The notes under the pieces: generated by a model
Told to the model about the DNA's origin: nothing
The model's input: only the letters and a program-made list of their open reading frames with translations
The model's database searches: none
Source: Candidatus Raymondbacteria bacterium RIFOXYA2_FULL_49_16
Lineage (GTDB): Bacteria; Fibrobacterota; OXYB2-FULL-49-7; XYB2-FULL-49-35
Reading direction: 5' to 3'
Assembly (NCBI GenBank): GCA_001789205.1
Contig: MFYT01000043.1
Location: 1 to 58,304 of the forward strand
Length of the DNA: 58,304 nt
Made by a program: the position numbers and the translations under genes
Part shown: positions 1-8,551 of the stretch, piece by piece
Layout: every line of letters starts with the position of its first letter
Numbering within the stretch: the first letter of the stretch is position 1

Positions 1-255
1 AAAATAAGCGGCATTCTTTTCCGCCCAATATTTATAATACGATGATCCACTGTCGATCGTCGCCACTCTATTCGTGGACGTAAGGTCCGAATTCGTTATA
101 GAGAAATCCGTTCGATATATTCTATAAGATATGGCCCCGGGTATGTCATGCCAGGTCAAAAAAGTCTGCCCATCTCTATGCAGAGAATTTAAACCTTCGG
201 GTGTGGCTGCAAATAATTGCGATACTGCAAAGATCAAAATCAAGTAAAAATACAT
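1..255 (-). CDS. Secreted protein, N-terminal part (cut by window edge)
   Basis: I translated this reading frame by hand from the ATG at 255; it stays open to the left edge (about 84 residues seen). The start is supported by a GGAGG ribosome site 5 bases upstream. The first 17 residues (MYFYLILIFAVSQLFAA) form a signal peptide. The following segment (GLNSLHRDGQTFLTWHDIPG, then a YRIYRT stretch) looks like the start of a fibronectin type III domain, as in extracellular enzymes and binding proteins of this phylum. The catalytic or binding part lies outside the window, so no function can be assigned. The 148 bases between this gene and the regulator gene on its right (256-403) hold only AT-rich sequence, presumably its promoter. 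Confidence 0.75.
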   Translation of the reverse strand, partial: MYFYLILIFAVSQLFAATPEGLNSLHRDGQTFLTWHDIPGAISYRIYRTDFSITNSDLTSTNRVATIDSGSSYYKYWAEKNAAYF

Positions 256-403
256 GTTATACCTCCGTAAAAATTGTATGTGGTTTTCAACTCGTTATAG
301 CTTTAAGATACTGAAAAAACAGAAATTAACAAATGATAAATAAAAAACAGGGGCTTACTTTTTTCTGGTAAACCATGTTTTTTTTGCAGGGTTGATGCTT
401 TTT

Positions 404-2356
404 TTAGGAATTCCGGAAATCCGTGGGATTTATACCCTTCAATTTCTGGAAATTTCTTTGAAAAACAATGGGGTCGTTGAAACCGACCTCAAAAGCGACT
501 TCGGAAACGGACTTACGGCTGTTTTTCAACAGTTCGCAGCCCTTTTCGACCCTGATCTCACGAAGATGGTACAGCGGTGATTTTCCATAAACGATCTGAA
601 ATGCGTCAGTGATGCTCGATACGCTCAGTTTTACGTGTTTCGCAATGGAATCGTTGCAAAGGTCCGGATTCTGGAAGTTTTCCATCAGGTATTTTCTGAT
701 GTCCTCTGCCGTTCTTTTCAGCATGGGATTGATGACCATCACCCTCTTTTTTTTACGGCGAATAACAAAGAATATGCTAAGAATAACCGCGACAACTGCA
801 ATACCGGCAATGGCGGTCATTGGCACAGGTGGTAAGGACCGCTGTTTTTTTATCACAAAAAACAGGGAGGGCGTATGGAAACGATCTCCGCTTTTTTCGT
901 GGACCGTATATGCGTTTAAAGTCCAGAATCCGGGTTCCATTGTATTGTCCAAGCGCAGCGCAATGCGAGTCTTGCCCGATCTGCCGGTCATGCTAAATTT
1001 GTCGATAAGAAAAAAGGAATACGGATAGCCCATGAGCGTGCTGTCTTTAATCATTGGTTCCCACCGGTTATAGCCTTCCCGGGACTTGTAAAAGATCCCT
1101 GTGGAAGAGGAAAAGCTAAACGTGAGATTCCGCGCTTTATTGAAAACGCCGTATCGTTCACTTCGCGGCCCGCTGAACATTTCAGAACTGAGGTTAAGGT
1201 CCATAAAAAAGACGTCTTTACGCGGGGTGAAATGAATTTCCGCTTCAAGAGTGTCGCCGGGAAAGACCCCGTTGTTTTTAGAAACAAGGATTATTCGCCC
1301 TTCAGGGTCCTGTTGACCAAGACATAGCGATGAGTCTGCCGCGACAAACCAGGGCCCTGAACGCGTCCAGGGCCCCACCCGGTTAAATTGGTCGTGATAC
1401 CGCATCGCACAAGTATAGATAGCTTTTTGTTTAAGAGCGCGGTGAAACATAAGCGCTGTGTTTGCTGGAAAAAGGCTGTCCGCCACTGTTTTACCTGACG
1501 AATCAACGGCCACCTGGATGGCTAGCGCCCCTAACTCGCCAGTGTCCGGCATCACTTTAAAAACAGGGTGGGCTGTGTAAAGGTATTCGTTTTTTTCCGG
1601 GCTGAGTATCTGAGGAGCGGATGGACGCGGCGGCAGCCGCGCATCGGAAATTGATATATCGTCGAAGTCAACCCAAAGAATGGGAACAGGCCGTTTTTCA
1701 GAAAAGCCGATGGACCATTTTCCCAGATATTCCGGCGCGTGCGACAGGCGGACTTTGCCAGCGCCAATATACCTGTTATTTAAAAATAGCGAGTCTTCAA
1801 GCATATGGTCTTGTATTTTAAGAAAGACCACAGCCTTGTACCAGATATTTTCATGAAGGGCGACACTGTCGCGTTCTTCGGGGATTGTCAAACCCCAGGT
1901 GTTCCAGTCCTTCCTCATGTGAAGGTTCGCGTGCCATGACTGGAGCGGACCACGGCTTATCATGAACGAGGAATTGCTGTACCAGCCCGAAGAATCAGGC
2001 AGTTCAAACCCGAAAATACCGCAATACTGCTGTTCGCCAGCGCTCGAAACAGTGTCCGCGAAATGCACTCTGAAATAACATTCGAAATAAAATCCATTCC
2101 GCAGTTCCTTGGACGCGGCTTGCCACATTACTTCCTTGGAAATGAAATTGCGTCTGTTGTACAACCTGAGGCCCCGGTTGCCATTGCATGCCGCGAGTGG
2201 CGCATCTTTCTCAAGAGTGGACAGGGACACGCTCGTGTCAATGGTGAAGTCAAGGTCGTGTTTCTCGAAATCCTGCATGTAATACACCGCTGACGGTACC
2301 GACGTAATGCAGAAAAACAGAAGGCAGGGCCAATAAGTAAGTTTATTATTGAGCAT
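404..2356 (-). CDS. Membrane-anchored AraC-family regulator with large extracytoplasmic sensor
   Basis: The 650-residue protein has three parts: a signal/anchor segment (residues 5-23), a long extracytoplasmic region (about 25-515) with a jelly-roll-like first half and Ig-like second half, and a single membrane helix near 518-538 followed by a basic stop (IRRKKKR). It ends in an AraC/XylS helix-turn-helix domain (about 552-649, with the conserved 'VSEVAFEVGFNDPIVFQRNFQK' type second motif). No kinase or receiver domain is present. The layout is that of a one-component transmembrane regulator which would sense an extracellular ligand and bind DNA from the membrane. It diverges from the MFS transporter at 2433 across a 76-bp gap, so that transporter is the likeliest target. 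The ligand cannot be read from the sequence. Confidence 0.8.
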   Translation of the reverse strand: MLNNKLTYWPCLLFFCITSVPSAVYYMQDFEKHDLDFTIDTSVSLSTLEKDAPLAACNGNRGLRLYNRRNFISKEVMWQAASKELRNGFYFECYFRVHFADTVSSAGEQQYCGIFGFELPDSSGWYSNSSFMISRGPLQSWHANLHMRKDWNTWGLTIPEERDSVALHENIWYKAVVFLKIQDHMLEDSLFLNNRYIGAGKVRLSHAPEYLGKWSIGFSEKRPVPILWVDFDDISISDARLPPRPSAPQILSPEKNEYLYTAHPVFKVMPDTGELGALAIQVAVDSSGKTVADSLFPANTALMFHRALKQKAIYTCAMRYHDQFNRVGPWTRSGPWFVAADSSLCLGQQDPEGRIILVSKNNGVFPGDTLEAEIHFTPRKDVFFMDLNLSSEMFSGPRSERYGVFNKARNLTFSFSSSTGIFYKSREGYNRWEPMIKDSTLMGYPYSFFLIDKFSMTGRSGKTRIALRLDNTMEPGFWTLNAYTVHEKSGDRFHTPSLFFVIKKQRSLPPVPMTAIAGIAVVAVILSIFFVIRRKKKRVMVINPMLKRTAEDIRKYLMENFQNPDLCNDSIAKHVKLSVSSITDAFQIVYGKSPLYHLREIRVEKGCELLKNSRKSVSEVAFEVGFNDPIVFQRNFQKLKGINPTDFRNS

Positions 2357-2367
2357 ATTTCAATAAT

Positions 2368-2399
2368 AATATACTCAAATGGTTACTGTAAAATATACT
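2368..2399. promoter_or_regulatory. Divergent intergenic region with direct repeat AATATACT
   Basis: Two identical octamers, AATATACT, lie at 2368-2375 and 2392-2399, 24 bp apart, in the 76-bp gap between the AraC-type regulator and the MFS gene. AraC-family proteins usually bind direct repeats spaced about two helical turns, so this is a plausible operator. AT-richness makes a chance repeat possible. Confidence 0.3.
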
Positions 2400-2432
2400 G
2401 ATGAATAGCTATATTTCACCGGGAATAACCCC

Positions 2433-3599
2433 ATGGTAAAACGCATACTCACCTTTAATGTCATTGTCCTGTCTCTGGTTAGCATGTTCACGGACATTGC
2501 CAGTGAAATGCTCTATCCCATTATGCCTATTTTTTTGAAAAGCATCGGCTTTTCCGTTGTGCTTATCGGCGTGCTCGAAGGGTTTGCCGAGGCAGTGGCA
2601 GGCTTAAGCAAAGGTTATTTTGGCAGACTCTCGGACCTTTCAGGCAAGCGCGTACGGTTTGTGCGTATGGGCTATCTCTTAAGCGCACTATCAAAACCCC
2701 TGCTCGCGGCGTTTACCTGGCCACTCTGGATTTTTGGCGCGCGCACACTCGACAGACTGGGCAAGGGCGTGCGCACTGCTTCGCGCGACGCATTGCTTTC
2801 GGACGAAGCGACTCCAGAGACCAAGGGCAGGGTCTTTGGCTTTCATCGCAGTCTGGACACGCTTGGCGCTGCCATTGGCCCTTTTTTAGCGCTTGGTTTT
2901 CTTTTTTATTATCCCGGACAGTATTCAAAACTTTTTCTTCTGGCATTTGTCCCGGGCTGTCTTGCCGTTGCGCTTACCCTGTTGCTGCGTGAAAAACCGC
3001 ACGAGGCTGCTGAGTCAAGTTCCCGTCCCAAAATCGGGGATTTTATCACGTTTTGGGTAAAAAGTTCTCCAACCTATAAACGACTCGTTTCCGGTTTGCT
3101 CTTTTTTGCCTTGTTCAACAGCTCTGACGCCTTCCTGCTTCTCAGGATGAAACAGGCAGGGCTCAACGATACCAGCGTTATTGGCATTTATATTTTCTAT
3201 AATCTCATTTTTGCGCTTGGCGCCTATCCCTTGGGTTCACTTGCCGATAAAATTGGATTGAAAAAGGTGCTTGTTGGCGGCATGGGTGTGTTCGCGGTTG
3301 TGTACGCGGGCATGGCGGTAAACACCACTGTCTTTGGATTTATCGGATTGCTTCTATTCTATGGCATTTACGCGGCGGCCACTGAGGGTGTTTCAAAGGC
3401 GTGGATTTCGAACATCACGGACAAGAAAGAGACCGCTACCGCCATAGGGACCTATACCGCGTTCCAGAGCGTTTGCACGCTTATTGCCAGTTCGCTCGCG
3501 GGCGCCATTTGGTATTTTTTCGGGCCTGCCGCTACCTTCATGGTTTCGGCGATTGCGGCGGCTTTGGCAATGGCGTATATCAGCAGGGCGCAAGTATAG
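2433..3599 (+). CDS. MFS transporter
   Basis: A 388-residue integral membrane protein of the major facilitator superfamily. About twelve hydrophobic segments are visible in two halves of six, with the family signature after helix 2 (GRLSDLSGKRVRF, residues about 64-76) and a shorter echo in the second half (GSLADKIGLKK). The loop between helices 4 and 5 has the RTLDRLGKGVRTASRDALL motif, common in a subgroup annotated as putative permeases or drug transporters. The substrate is not recognisable. The gene stands alone on the + strand, is followed after 33 bases by a YtfJ-like gene, and diverges from the membrane-bound AraC regulator, which may control it. Confidence 0.85.
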   Translation: MVKRILTFNVIVLSLVSMFTDIASEMLYPIMPIFLKSIGFSVVLIGVLEGFAEAVAGLSKGYFGRLSDLSGKRVRFVRMGYLLSALSKPLLAAFTWPLWIFGARTLDRLGKGVRTASRDALLSDEATPETKGRVFGFHRSLDTLGAAIGPFLALGFLFYYPGQYSKLFLLAFVPGCLAVALTLLLREKPHEAAESSSRPKIGDFITFWVKSSPTYKRLVSGLLFFALFNSSDAFLLLRMKQAGLNDTSVIGIYIFYNLIFALGAYPLGSLADKIGLKKVLVGGMGVFAVVYAGMAVNTTVFGFIGLLLFYGIYAAATEGVSKAWISNITDKKETATAIGTYTAFQSVCTLIASSLAGAIWYFFGPAATFMVSAIAAALAMAYISRAQV

Positions 3600-3632
3600 A
3601 AGACAGCCAGTTTTTACGAAAGAAGCGGTATC

Positions 3633-4169
3633 ATGCGTTGGGCCATGAAGTTTCCCGTGTTTTTCAGTATTTTCCTGGGTATTTCATCTTTGCATGCGGC
3701 AGATCCTCTTGTCAATGGCTGTGCCGCTTCTTTGGTCACCATACGCGGCGAATCTGGCGGCAGAACAGACGGCACCCCGTGGACCAGCGCTGATATCAAA
3801 GGCAAGGTCTTCACTCTGTATTACGTTGATCCTGACGAGCGGGACCTTAATGAACCCGCGTATCAAGCTCTTAAAGCGGCTAAGTTTCCGGACAGTTGTG
3901 CGGGTTCAATCGCGGTAATCAACACTGGCGCAACGTGGATGCCTGATTATGTGCTCTGGAAATTGATTACACAGAAGCAGAAGGAATACCCAAAGACCAT
4001 CTATGTGCTTGATCGAAAAAAGGTCCTGGTACGGAAATGGGGGCTTGCTGACCATTCTTCCGTTATTTTAGCGTTTGACCGGCAAGGAAAGGTCCTGTTT
4101 TTAAAGAACGGAAAGGCTTCGGACAGCGAGATCCAGGAACTCTTAAAGGTGATCAGGGAAAACATATAA
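3633..4169 (+). CDS. ytfJ: YtfJ-family periplasmic thioredoxin-fold protein
   Basis: A 178-residue exported protein with a signal peptide ending near HAAD (residue 23; an alternative ATG at 3648 gives a tighter signal peptide). The rest follows the E. coli YtfJ family closely: a WTSADIKGKVFTLYYVDP segment, an AVINTGATWMPDYVLWKLI segment, KEYPKTIYVLDRKKVLVRKWGL, and VILAFDRQGKVLFLKNGKAS at the end. The fold is thioredoxin-like but there is no CxxC, as is usual for YtfJ, so it is not expected to act as a disulfide reductase. Function in the family is poorly defined. It sits 33 bases behind the MFS gene and could share its transcript. Confidence 0.75.
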   Translation: MRWAMKFPVFFSIFLGISSLHAADPLVNGCAASLVTIRGESGGRTDGTPWTSADIKGKVFTLYYVDPDERDLNEPAYQALKAAKFPDSCAGSIAVINTGATWMPDYVLWKLITQKQKEYPKTIYVLDRKKVLVRKWGLADHSSVILAFDRQGKVLFLKNGKASDSEIQELLKVIRENI

Positions 4170-4244
4170 TGCGTTATCTTTTGAAAGAAAAAACTCGCTG
4201 GATACGTAAAAAAATGTTATATTTTTGTCGGGGAGATACAACTT

Positions 4245-4577
4245 TTGGGGGCTGTTATGCAGGTCGATTCTACATCTTGTGTAGCGCAGAACAATGTACG
4301 TCAATGTGAAAGAACACATACCAGGTTTCGTGTGCGTACAAGCGACGGTGATGGTGCTGATGAATTTATCATAAACTACAGTTCAGGCGGGTGCTGCCTG
4401 ACCACGCCTGTCGTGTACCGCAAAGGTGAAGCTGTTCTCATTATTGCTCCCCAGGCGCCAACCCTTGTGAATCGTTCGAGGGGGTATCGGATTGGCAGAG
4501 TGGTCTGGGATCAGCTTGGTTCTGATGGAACCTGCATTTTCGGCATCTCTTTTACTGACCACAGCGCAAACGCCTGA
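4245..4577 (+). CDS. PilZ-like domain protein (small)
   Basis: A 110-residue soluble protein if started at the TTG at 4245, which has a GGGAG ribosome site 9 bases upstream; an ATG at 4257 gives 106 residues but a poorer ribosome site. The sequence carries both hallmarks of c-di-GMP-binding PilZ domains: an RxxxR motif (RQCER, about residues 19-23) and an NxSxxG motif (NYSSGG, about 45-50). The ending GRVVWDQ...CIFGISFTD is the usual final beta strand pair. It would act as a cytoplasmic c-di-GMP receptor. It is a single-domain protein with no adjacent cyclase. The 160 bases downstream hold a weak CCGGTT/AACCGG hairpin and the leader of the next gene. Confidence 0.6.
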   Translation: MGAVMQVDSTSCVAQNNVRQCERTHTRFRVRTSDGDGADEFIINYSSGGCCLTTPVVYRKGEAVLIIAPQAPTLVNRSRGYRIGRVVWDQLGSDGTCIFGISFTDHSANA

Positions 4578-4737
4578 AAAAATCAGGGAAATACCGGTTT
4601 TCCCAAGAAATAACCGGAAAAATCAATACTTTTCTCTGTGGAATCATTGAAAACAATGGCTTTTTGCAATATATTATTATCAGAAAAAGTTTAAAAAGGG
4701 TTATGTAGCGCACGTTTTATTTGTAAGGAGGGGAATC

Positions 4738-6966
4738 ATGAGAACAAAGTTTGCTACCCTGGTCCTGGTTTTTGCGGTATCTGTCTGTTTTGGAAGGGTT
4801 TATTCACCCTGGGTTAATTCGCAACTAATACCTGATTGGAGTGGAAATTGGCAGAGCTTCCTGCAATATCCTTCACTCCAGGGAAAAACCGGCAATGATC
4901 TTGCAATCGGCATTTTTGATATCCTTCAATCAAAGACCCTGGGCGCCTACCATGTGTCGGGCCAGATTGTTCCGCGTGCAAGCGGCACAACCGATGGCGG
5001 CCAGATTTGGGCTTATTATACCATCCGCGACCCAGTCCGTATTATGAATATGTGCGGTTGGGGATATTGCGGCGCCTTGTCGGGTTATACTTCAGGCACC
5101 ATGCAACAGTGCGGAGTGGGTAATACACGCGTTCTCGAGATCAGCGGCGGTGCAATAGGCGCCCATTCAGTTGCGGAAGCCTACTATGGCGGCGACTGGC
5201 ATTACTTTGACCTTGACCTTCGCGGATACAACCGTCAGAACACTGACGGCATTGTGGCAAGCTGGCAGGAAAGCGATGACAACCCATCGTACTGGGATTC
5301 CCTTTTCTGCAGCGATCTGACCGGGCTCAGGAACGCGGCAACGGCAAATACTCTGGGCAACACGGCCAAGGTCCATCGCGGTTGGGAATCTGGCCATACC
5401 ATGGATTTTGTCCTGCGCATGGGTGAAACTTTTACCCGGTACTGGAAGGCCGATAGCACGCGCTATTACAATACCATCTATTATTGGACCAATTTTCCCC
5501 ATATTGGCGCAGCCATCCTGAGCACTTCTATCGGTAGTGTGCCAAAAGACTATGGCATGGTCCATTCGGGCAGGCCTGAATCCTGGTGCAATGGCCACAA
5601 ATACTGCCAGAACGGTATGGGCATTTACAAATACACGCCCAATCTTGGGAGCGGTTATGGCGACTATCAGGACGGCGTGTATCAGGACAGCAATGTAGTA
5701 CAGGATGAAGATGGTATTGGTCCGGCAAGCGGAAGCGGCTGGATGGAATTTGACTTTTTCTCTCCCTATATCATTATTGGAAAAAACGGGATCGTGCTTG
5801 CCGATCTGCAGAACGTGAGGAACCAGACCGAAGGGGCAACGGCCTCGATTACGATCCAGGGGACTGCCACGCTCAAGGCGTCCCAGAACAATGGTTACCA
5901 ATGGACCACACTGCAGAACAATGTATCGAGCGGCACGTATGCCAGCGACTTTACCACCATGGTCTACGGCCGCCATTCATACCGGCTGCGGATTGAACTC
6001 CAGCCAGGCGCAAAACTCACCGGCTTTTCCAATAGCACAGCCGTTGAATGCGGACAGGTAACGCTTCCTCTGGTCAATGGCACAACGCAGATGAGCTATC
6101 GTATGGCTGACAAATTAGGCTATAATACCACGCCCATGTTCATTGATATTGACCTGGGCGATCCCGTCACTGCCAATCTGCCGGCCACTATCACCAACCA
6201 TCAGCCAACGAATATTACCCAACGCGCCACTCAGGCTGTCGTGCCGGTCAAGGTCCCTGACGGCTGCGCCATACGCTGGCTCTCGGTGGGCGGGGCGTTC
6301 CAACGATCAGCAGGCACGCAGATCCAGATTAGCACCACGGGTCCAACCAGCGGGTTTTCGACCGTGTGGAGTTCCTCAGCCTATGCAAGCTGCGACTATG
6401 CTGACTGCCATTGGCGCCTGCAGTTCGACACAACCTATGTGTTTGCCAGCAATCCTCCCAACCAGTGCTGGGTGCGCTATACGAACAACGTGAACATGGT
6501 CCGCATCTATGTTCACTATGAAGAGCCTAACAGACCTATCCAAAACAGCCAGGTCCGCATTACCCATTGCACTGGCACAAACACGAATACCGTGGAGCAG
6601 GTTGTTTCGGCAAACGCAAACTACAACGTAAACCTCACGGGCGAAAACCTCTGGTATAAAATGGAGGTCGAAAGCCAGCTTTCCTCTGCCATCCAGGAAG
6701 GCATTGAAAAACAGGCGGTCGAATCCGTTGAAATCACCCCAAATCCGTTTAACCCGGCCGTTACGATATCTGTAGGGGTTCAAAATTTTGAACCTCTACA
6801 GATATTGATATATACCATTTCCGGCCGGATGATCACGGATTTATCAAAACAAATGGTCAATGGCAAGTGCGTATGGAACGCGGGGAACATGCCAAGCGGC
6901 CTGTATATTCTGAAGGTCTGCTCGGGAAATACTGCGAAGTATAAGACCATGACCCTGCTGAAATAA
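4738..6966 (+). CDS. Secreted transglutaminase-like protein with T9SS sorting domain
   Basis: 742 residues. A strong ribosome site (AAGGAGGGG) precedes the ATG. Residues 1-19 are a signal peptide. Residues about 90-165 contain what looks like a transglutaminase/cysteine-protease triad: Cys111 in GWGYCGALSGYT, His143 in GAHSVAEAYYGGDWHYFD, and Asp158. The spacing and the H..AE.YY..W..FD pattern match the transglutaminase-like superfamily. The middle (about 330-660) is beta-rich and unrecognised. Residues about 665-742 form a type IX secretion sorting domain (ITPNPFNP, SGRMI, GLYILK). It would be exported to the cell surface or medium. The substrate is unknown. The gene ends at an intrinsic terminator and is monocistronic. 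Confidence 0.7.
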   Translation: MRTKFATLVLVFAVSVCFGRVYSPWVNSQLIPDWSGNWQSFLQYPSLQGKTGNDLAIGIFDILQSKTLGAYHVSGQIVPRASGTTDGGQIWAYYTIRDPVRIMNMCGWGYCGALSGYTSGTMQQCGVGNTRVLEISGGAIGAHSVAEAYYGGDWHYFDLDLRGYNRQNTDGIVASWQESDDNPSYWDSLFCSDLTGLRNAATANTLGNTAKVHRGWESGHTMDFVLRMGETFTRYWKADSTRYYNTIYYWTNFPHIGAAILSTSIGSVPKDYGMVHSGRPESWCNGHKYCQNGMGIYKYTPNLGSGYGDYQDGVYQDSNVVQDEDGIGPASGSGWMEFDFFSPYIIIGKNGIVLADLQNVRNQTEGATASITIQGTATLKASQNNGYQWTTLQNNVSSGTYASDFTTMVYGRHSYRLRIELQPGAKLTGFSNSTAVECGQVTLPLVNGTTQMSYRMADKLGYNTTPMFIDIDLGDPVTANLPATITNHQPTNITQRATQAVVPVKVPDGCAIRWLSVGGAFQRSAGTQIQISTTGPTSGFSTVWSSSAYASCDYADCHWRLQFDTTYVFASNPPNQCWVRYTNNVNMVRIYVHYEEPNRPIQNSQVRITHCTGTNTNTVEQVVSANANYNVNLTGENLWYKMEVESQLSSAIQEGIEKQAVESVEITPNPFNPAVTISVGVQNFEPLQILIYTISGRMITDLSKQMVNGKCVWNAGNMPSGLYILKVCSGNTAKYKTMTLLK
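6766..6805. repeat. 40-bp palindrome inside the sorting-domain coding sequence
   Basis: Two 20-bp arms with no spacer (6766-6785 and 6786-6805) are reverse complements with one mismatch; the core reads GGTTCAAAATTTTGAACC. The palindrome stays in frame and encodes the segment around VGVQNFEPLQILI in the sorting domain. It has the look of a short repetitive palindromic element that has settled in a tolerant surface loop. I saw no other copy in this window. Confidence 0.75.
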
Positions 6967-6993
6967 CAGCAGGCTGTTCGAAGTGCTTGTGTT

Positions 6994-7025
6994 AAAGCCT
7001 TGTTCTTTAGGACAAGGCTTTTTTA
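6994..7025 (+). terminator. Intrinsic terminator of the transglutaminase-like gene
   Basis: A 10-bp perfect stem (AAAGCCTTGT / ACAAGGCTTT, loop TCTTTAGG) is followed by a T tract, 28 bases after the stop codon. The stem also faces the end of the - strand toxin remnant and could serve both directions. Confidence 0.85.
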
Positions 7026-7044
7026 TTAAGGTCAAGATAATAAA

Positions 7045-7167
7045 TTATAATGGTTGCGATACGACGCTTCCGAGAACCGGACCGAGAAGGAGAATAGTAT
7101 CCGGATAAATCGCCAAAGCGAGTGCATAGAAAGCACCCGAATCGACAAATACTTTATGCTTGTTCAT
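7045..7167 (-). pseudogene. PIN-domain toxin remnant
   Basis: The hand-translated frame begins MNKHKVFVDSGAFYALA, a textbook N-terminus of a VapC-type PIN ribonuclease including the first acidic metal ligand (D9). It then runs for only 23 more residues of unrelated sequence to a stop, 40 residues in all against about 130-140 for a full toxin. The remaining acidic ligands are absent. It starts inside the end of the antitoxin gene (14-base overlap), as in normal VapBC operons. The toxin has therefore been lost by deletion and cannot be active. Confidence 0.6.
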
Positions 7168-7354
7168 AAAGGTATTTGTCATGATTCACGGAAATATCAG
7201 ACTTATTACTTCTGCCAAGGCCAATGATGTTGAGTAACGAAGTTTTTTTGTTTCGTGCTGCCTTTATCCGGGACTTTGTTTTAAGAAAAGTCACGAAATC
7301 ATAGACTTCGGCCTGCTTCTCAAAAGGCAGCATTTCCATGGTATCGGCCGTCAT
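7154..7354 (-). CDS. VapB-like antitoxin
   Basis: 66 residues from the ATG at 7354; an upstream ATG at 7429 would add 25 residues of unconvincing sequence, and neither start has a clear ribosome site. The pattern LPFEKQAEVYDFVTFLK followed by SLLNIIGLGRS and the C-terminal VNHDKYLY is typical of small antitoxins that precede PIN-domain toxins. The N-terminal half would dimerise and bind the operator, and the C-terminal tail would occupy the toxin active site. Its partner is the truncated PIN gene overlapping its 3' end, so this is now an antitoxin without a working toxin. Confidence 0.6.
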   Translation of the reverse strand: MTADTMEMLPFEKQAEVYDFVTFLKTKSRIKAARNKKTSLLNIIGLGRSNKSDISVNHDKYLYEQA

Positions 7355-7460
7355 TTTTGGATAGTTGAAAGACTGCAATGCATTGGTCCTTCCGAGACAG
7401 TGCTTGGATTTGGGATTCTCTTTTCTCATGAGTCAAAAGTTTCGGTCCAGGGCAATTATG

Positions 7461-7489
7461 TGATTGTTTACAAGTACTCGAATTATAAT
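7461..7489 (+). promoter_or_regulatory. Possible promoter stranded upstream of the IS element
   Basis: A TGATTG hexamer at 7461-7466 and a perfect TATAAT at 7484-7489, 17 bp apart, point toward the pilin gene, from which they are now separated by the inserted element. The -35 match is weak. Confidence 0.3.
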
Positions 7490-7539
7490 TACGAAGTATC
7501 CTTGTTCCGATGGGAAGGATCTGATCCGAACACTAATCA

Positions 7540-8542
7540 CCTAAATTCAACCTCGATTTTGGTACCTACAACTTGAGAAGCTTCTTGTCGACGGCCTTCA
7601 GAATCAGCTCTTGCTTTTTGGTGAGAGTGGCGACACGAGACATTTTAAAAATACCTTTAGAATCCCTAAGGTAAACCTTATACATTGTTTCCAGTTCCCG
7701 CAACGCATCTTGTGGCGTAATACTAATCTTTTTCAGTCGATATTTTAAGAGCGAGAGTAACAGATAGGATAGATAACAGATAAAGACGTGTGCCCTAACC
7801 CGATTTGACAACCAATGTCTTATGGGTTGGAGGTTCGTGATTCCTTTGATACTGTGGAAAGCTTTCTCAACAATATCCTTGTCAAAATAAAGACGAATCA
7901 ACTCGTCTTTTTGCATATGGCGTGAACAAAAGATTGATGAGCAGCCATCAAACTCCTCTGCCTGAACTATTTGAGATTTCAGTATTTCACCATTCTTGTC
8001 AAAGTATTTTTCCAATCCCGCCTTGAACACTTTCTTATTCTTTATAAGTGCCTGTGCCTCGACGATCTCATCGTAACGAGACTCTTTTAATTTCCGTTGT
8101 TGCCGCTCATTAAAACAAAGCGCCAATTCACCCTGAACACCGCCAATCCTGAAAGGTTTTGTGATGACATAAAATATTGTCTCGTTTAAACGGACACGGT
8201 TATCAAACTGAGTCAATTTCCCTTTGGACAGAACCTGACGCCATATTTTTTCCAATTTTGGGTTAAAGGCAACGCCACAGAGGATGTCCCATTTTAAAGC
8301 TTTTACGTCGAATATATTGCGGCCCGATGTAATTCCACGGTCGTATATGCATAACCCTCCTGGCTTCAAATCATATTGATCAAATGATGTAATCACATCC
8401 TGAAAGGTCTTAGAATCATGAATGTTCCCGTCAAAGGTCTTGTGAAAGACGGGGATACCTTGATCCTTCGTGACGGCCAGATAAAATTGTTTTATAGGTT
8501 TAAAATCGAATTGTAGGTACCAAAATCGAGGTGGAATTCAGG
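7540..8542. mobile_element. Defective IS1634-type insertion sequence
   Basis: The element is bounded by inverted repeats 7540-7571 and 8511-8542 that agree at 30 of 32 positions. The inner 21 bp (7551-7571 against 8511-8531) are identical. Between them lies the C-terminal part of an IS4/IS1634-type DDE transposase on the - strand. The element is only about 1.0 kb against roughly 1.5-2 kb for a complete member, and the transposase has lost its N-terminus and first catalytic Asp, so this is an internal-deletion derivative that could move only with help in trans. I saw no short target duplication; the IS1634 family is known for long, variable duplications. It sits 9 bp upstream of the pilin start codon. 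Confidence 0.75.
7566..8537 (-). pseudogene. IS1634-family transposase, N-terminally truncated
   Basis: The frame is open from the right inverted repeat (stop codon at 8540) to 7566, about 323 codons, with no proper start; GTG at 8396 is only an internal codon. Recognisable parts, N to C: a VTKDQGIPVFHKTFDGNIHDSKTF segment, the second catalytic Asp in CIYDRGITSGRNI, and the catalytic Glu in a DKDIVEKAFHSIKG segment followed by RHWLSNRVRAHVFICYLSYLL. These are typical of IS4/IS1634-type transposases. The N-terminal DNA-binding part and the first Asp are missing. Confidence 0.75.
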
Positions 8543-8551
8543 ACCTTATTT

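Noticed and set aside
5167-5976. 269-codon frame on the - strand
   Set aside because: Antisense to the secreted transglutaminase-like gene, which has a signal peptide, triad and sorting domain.
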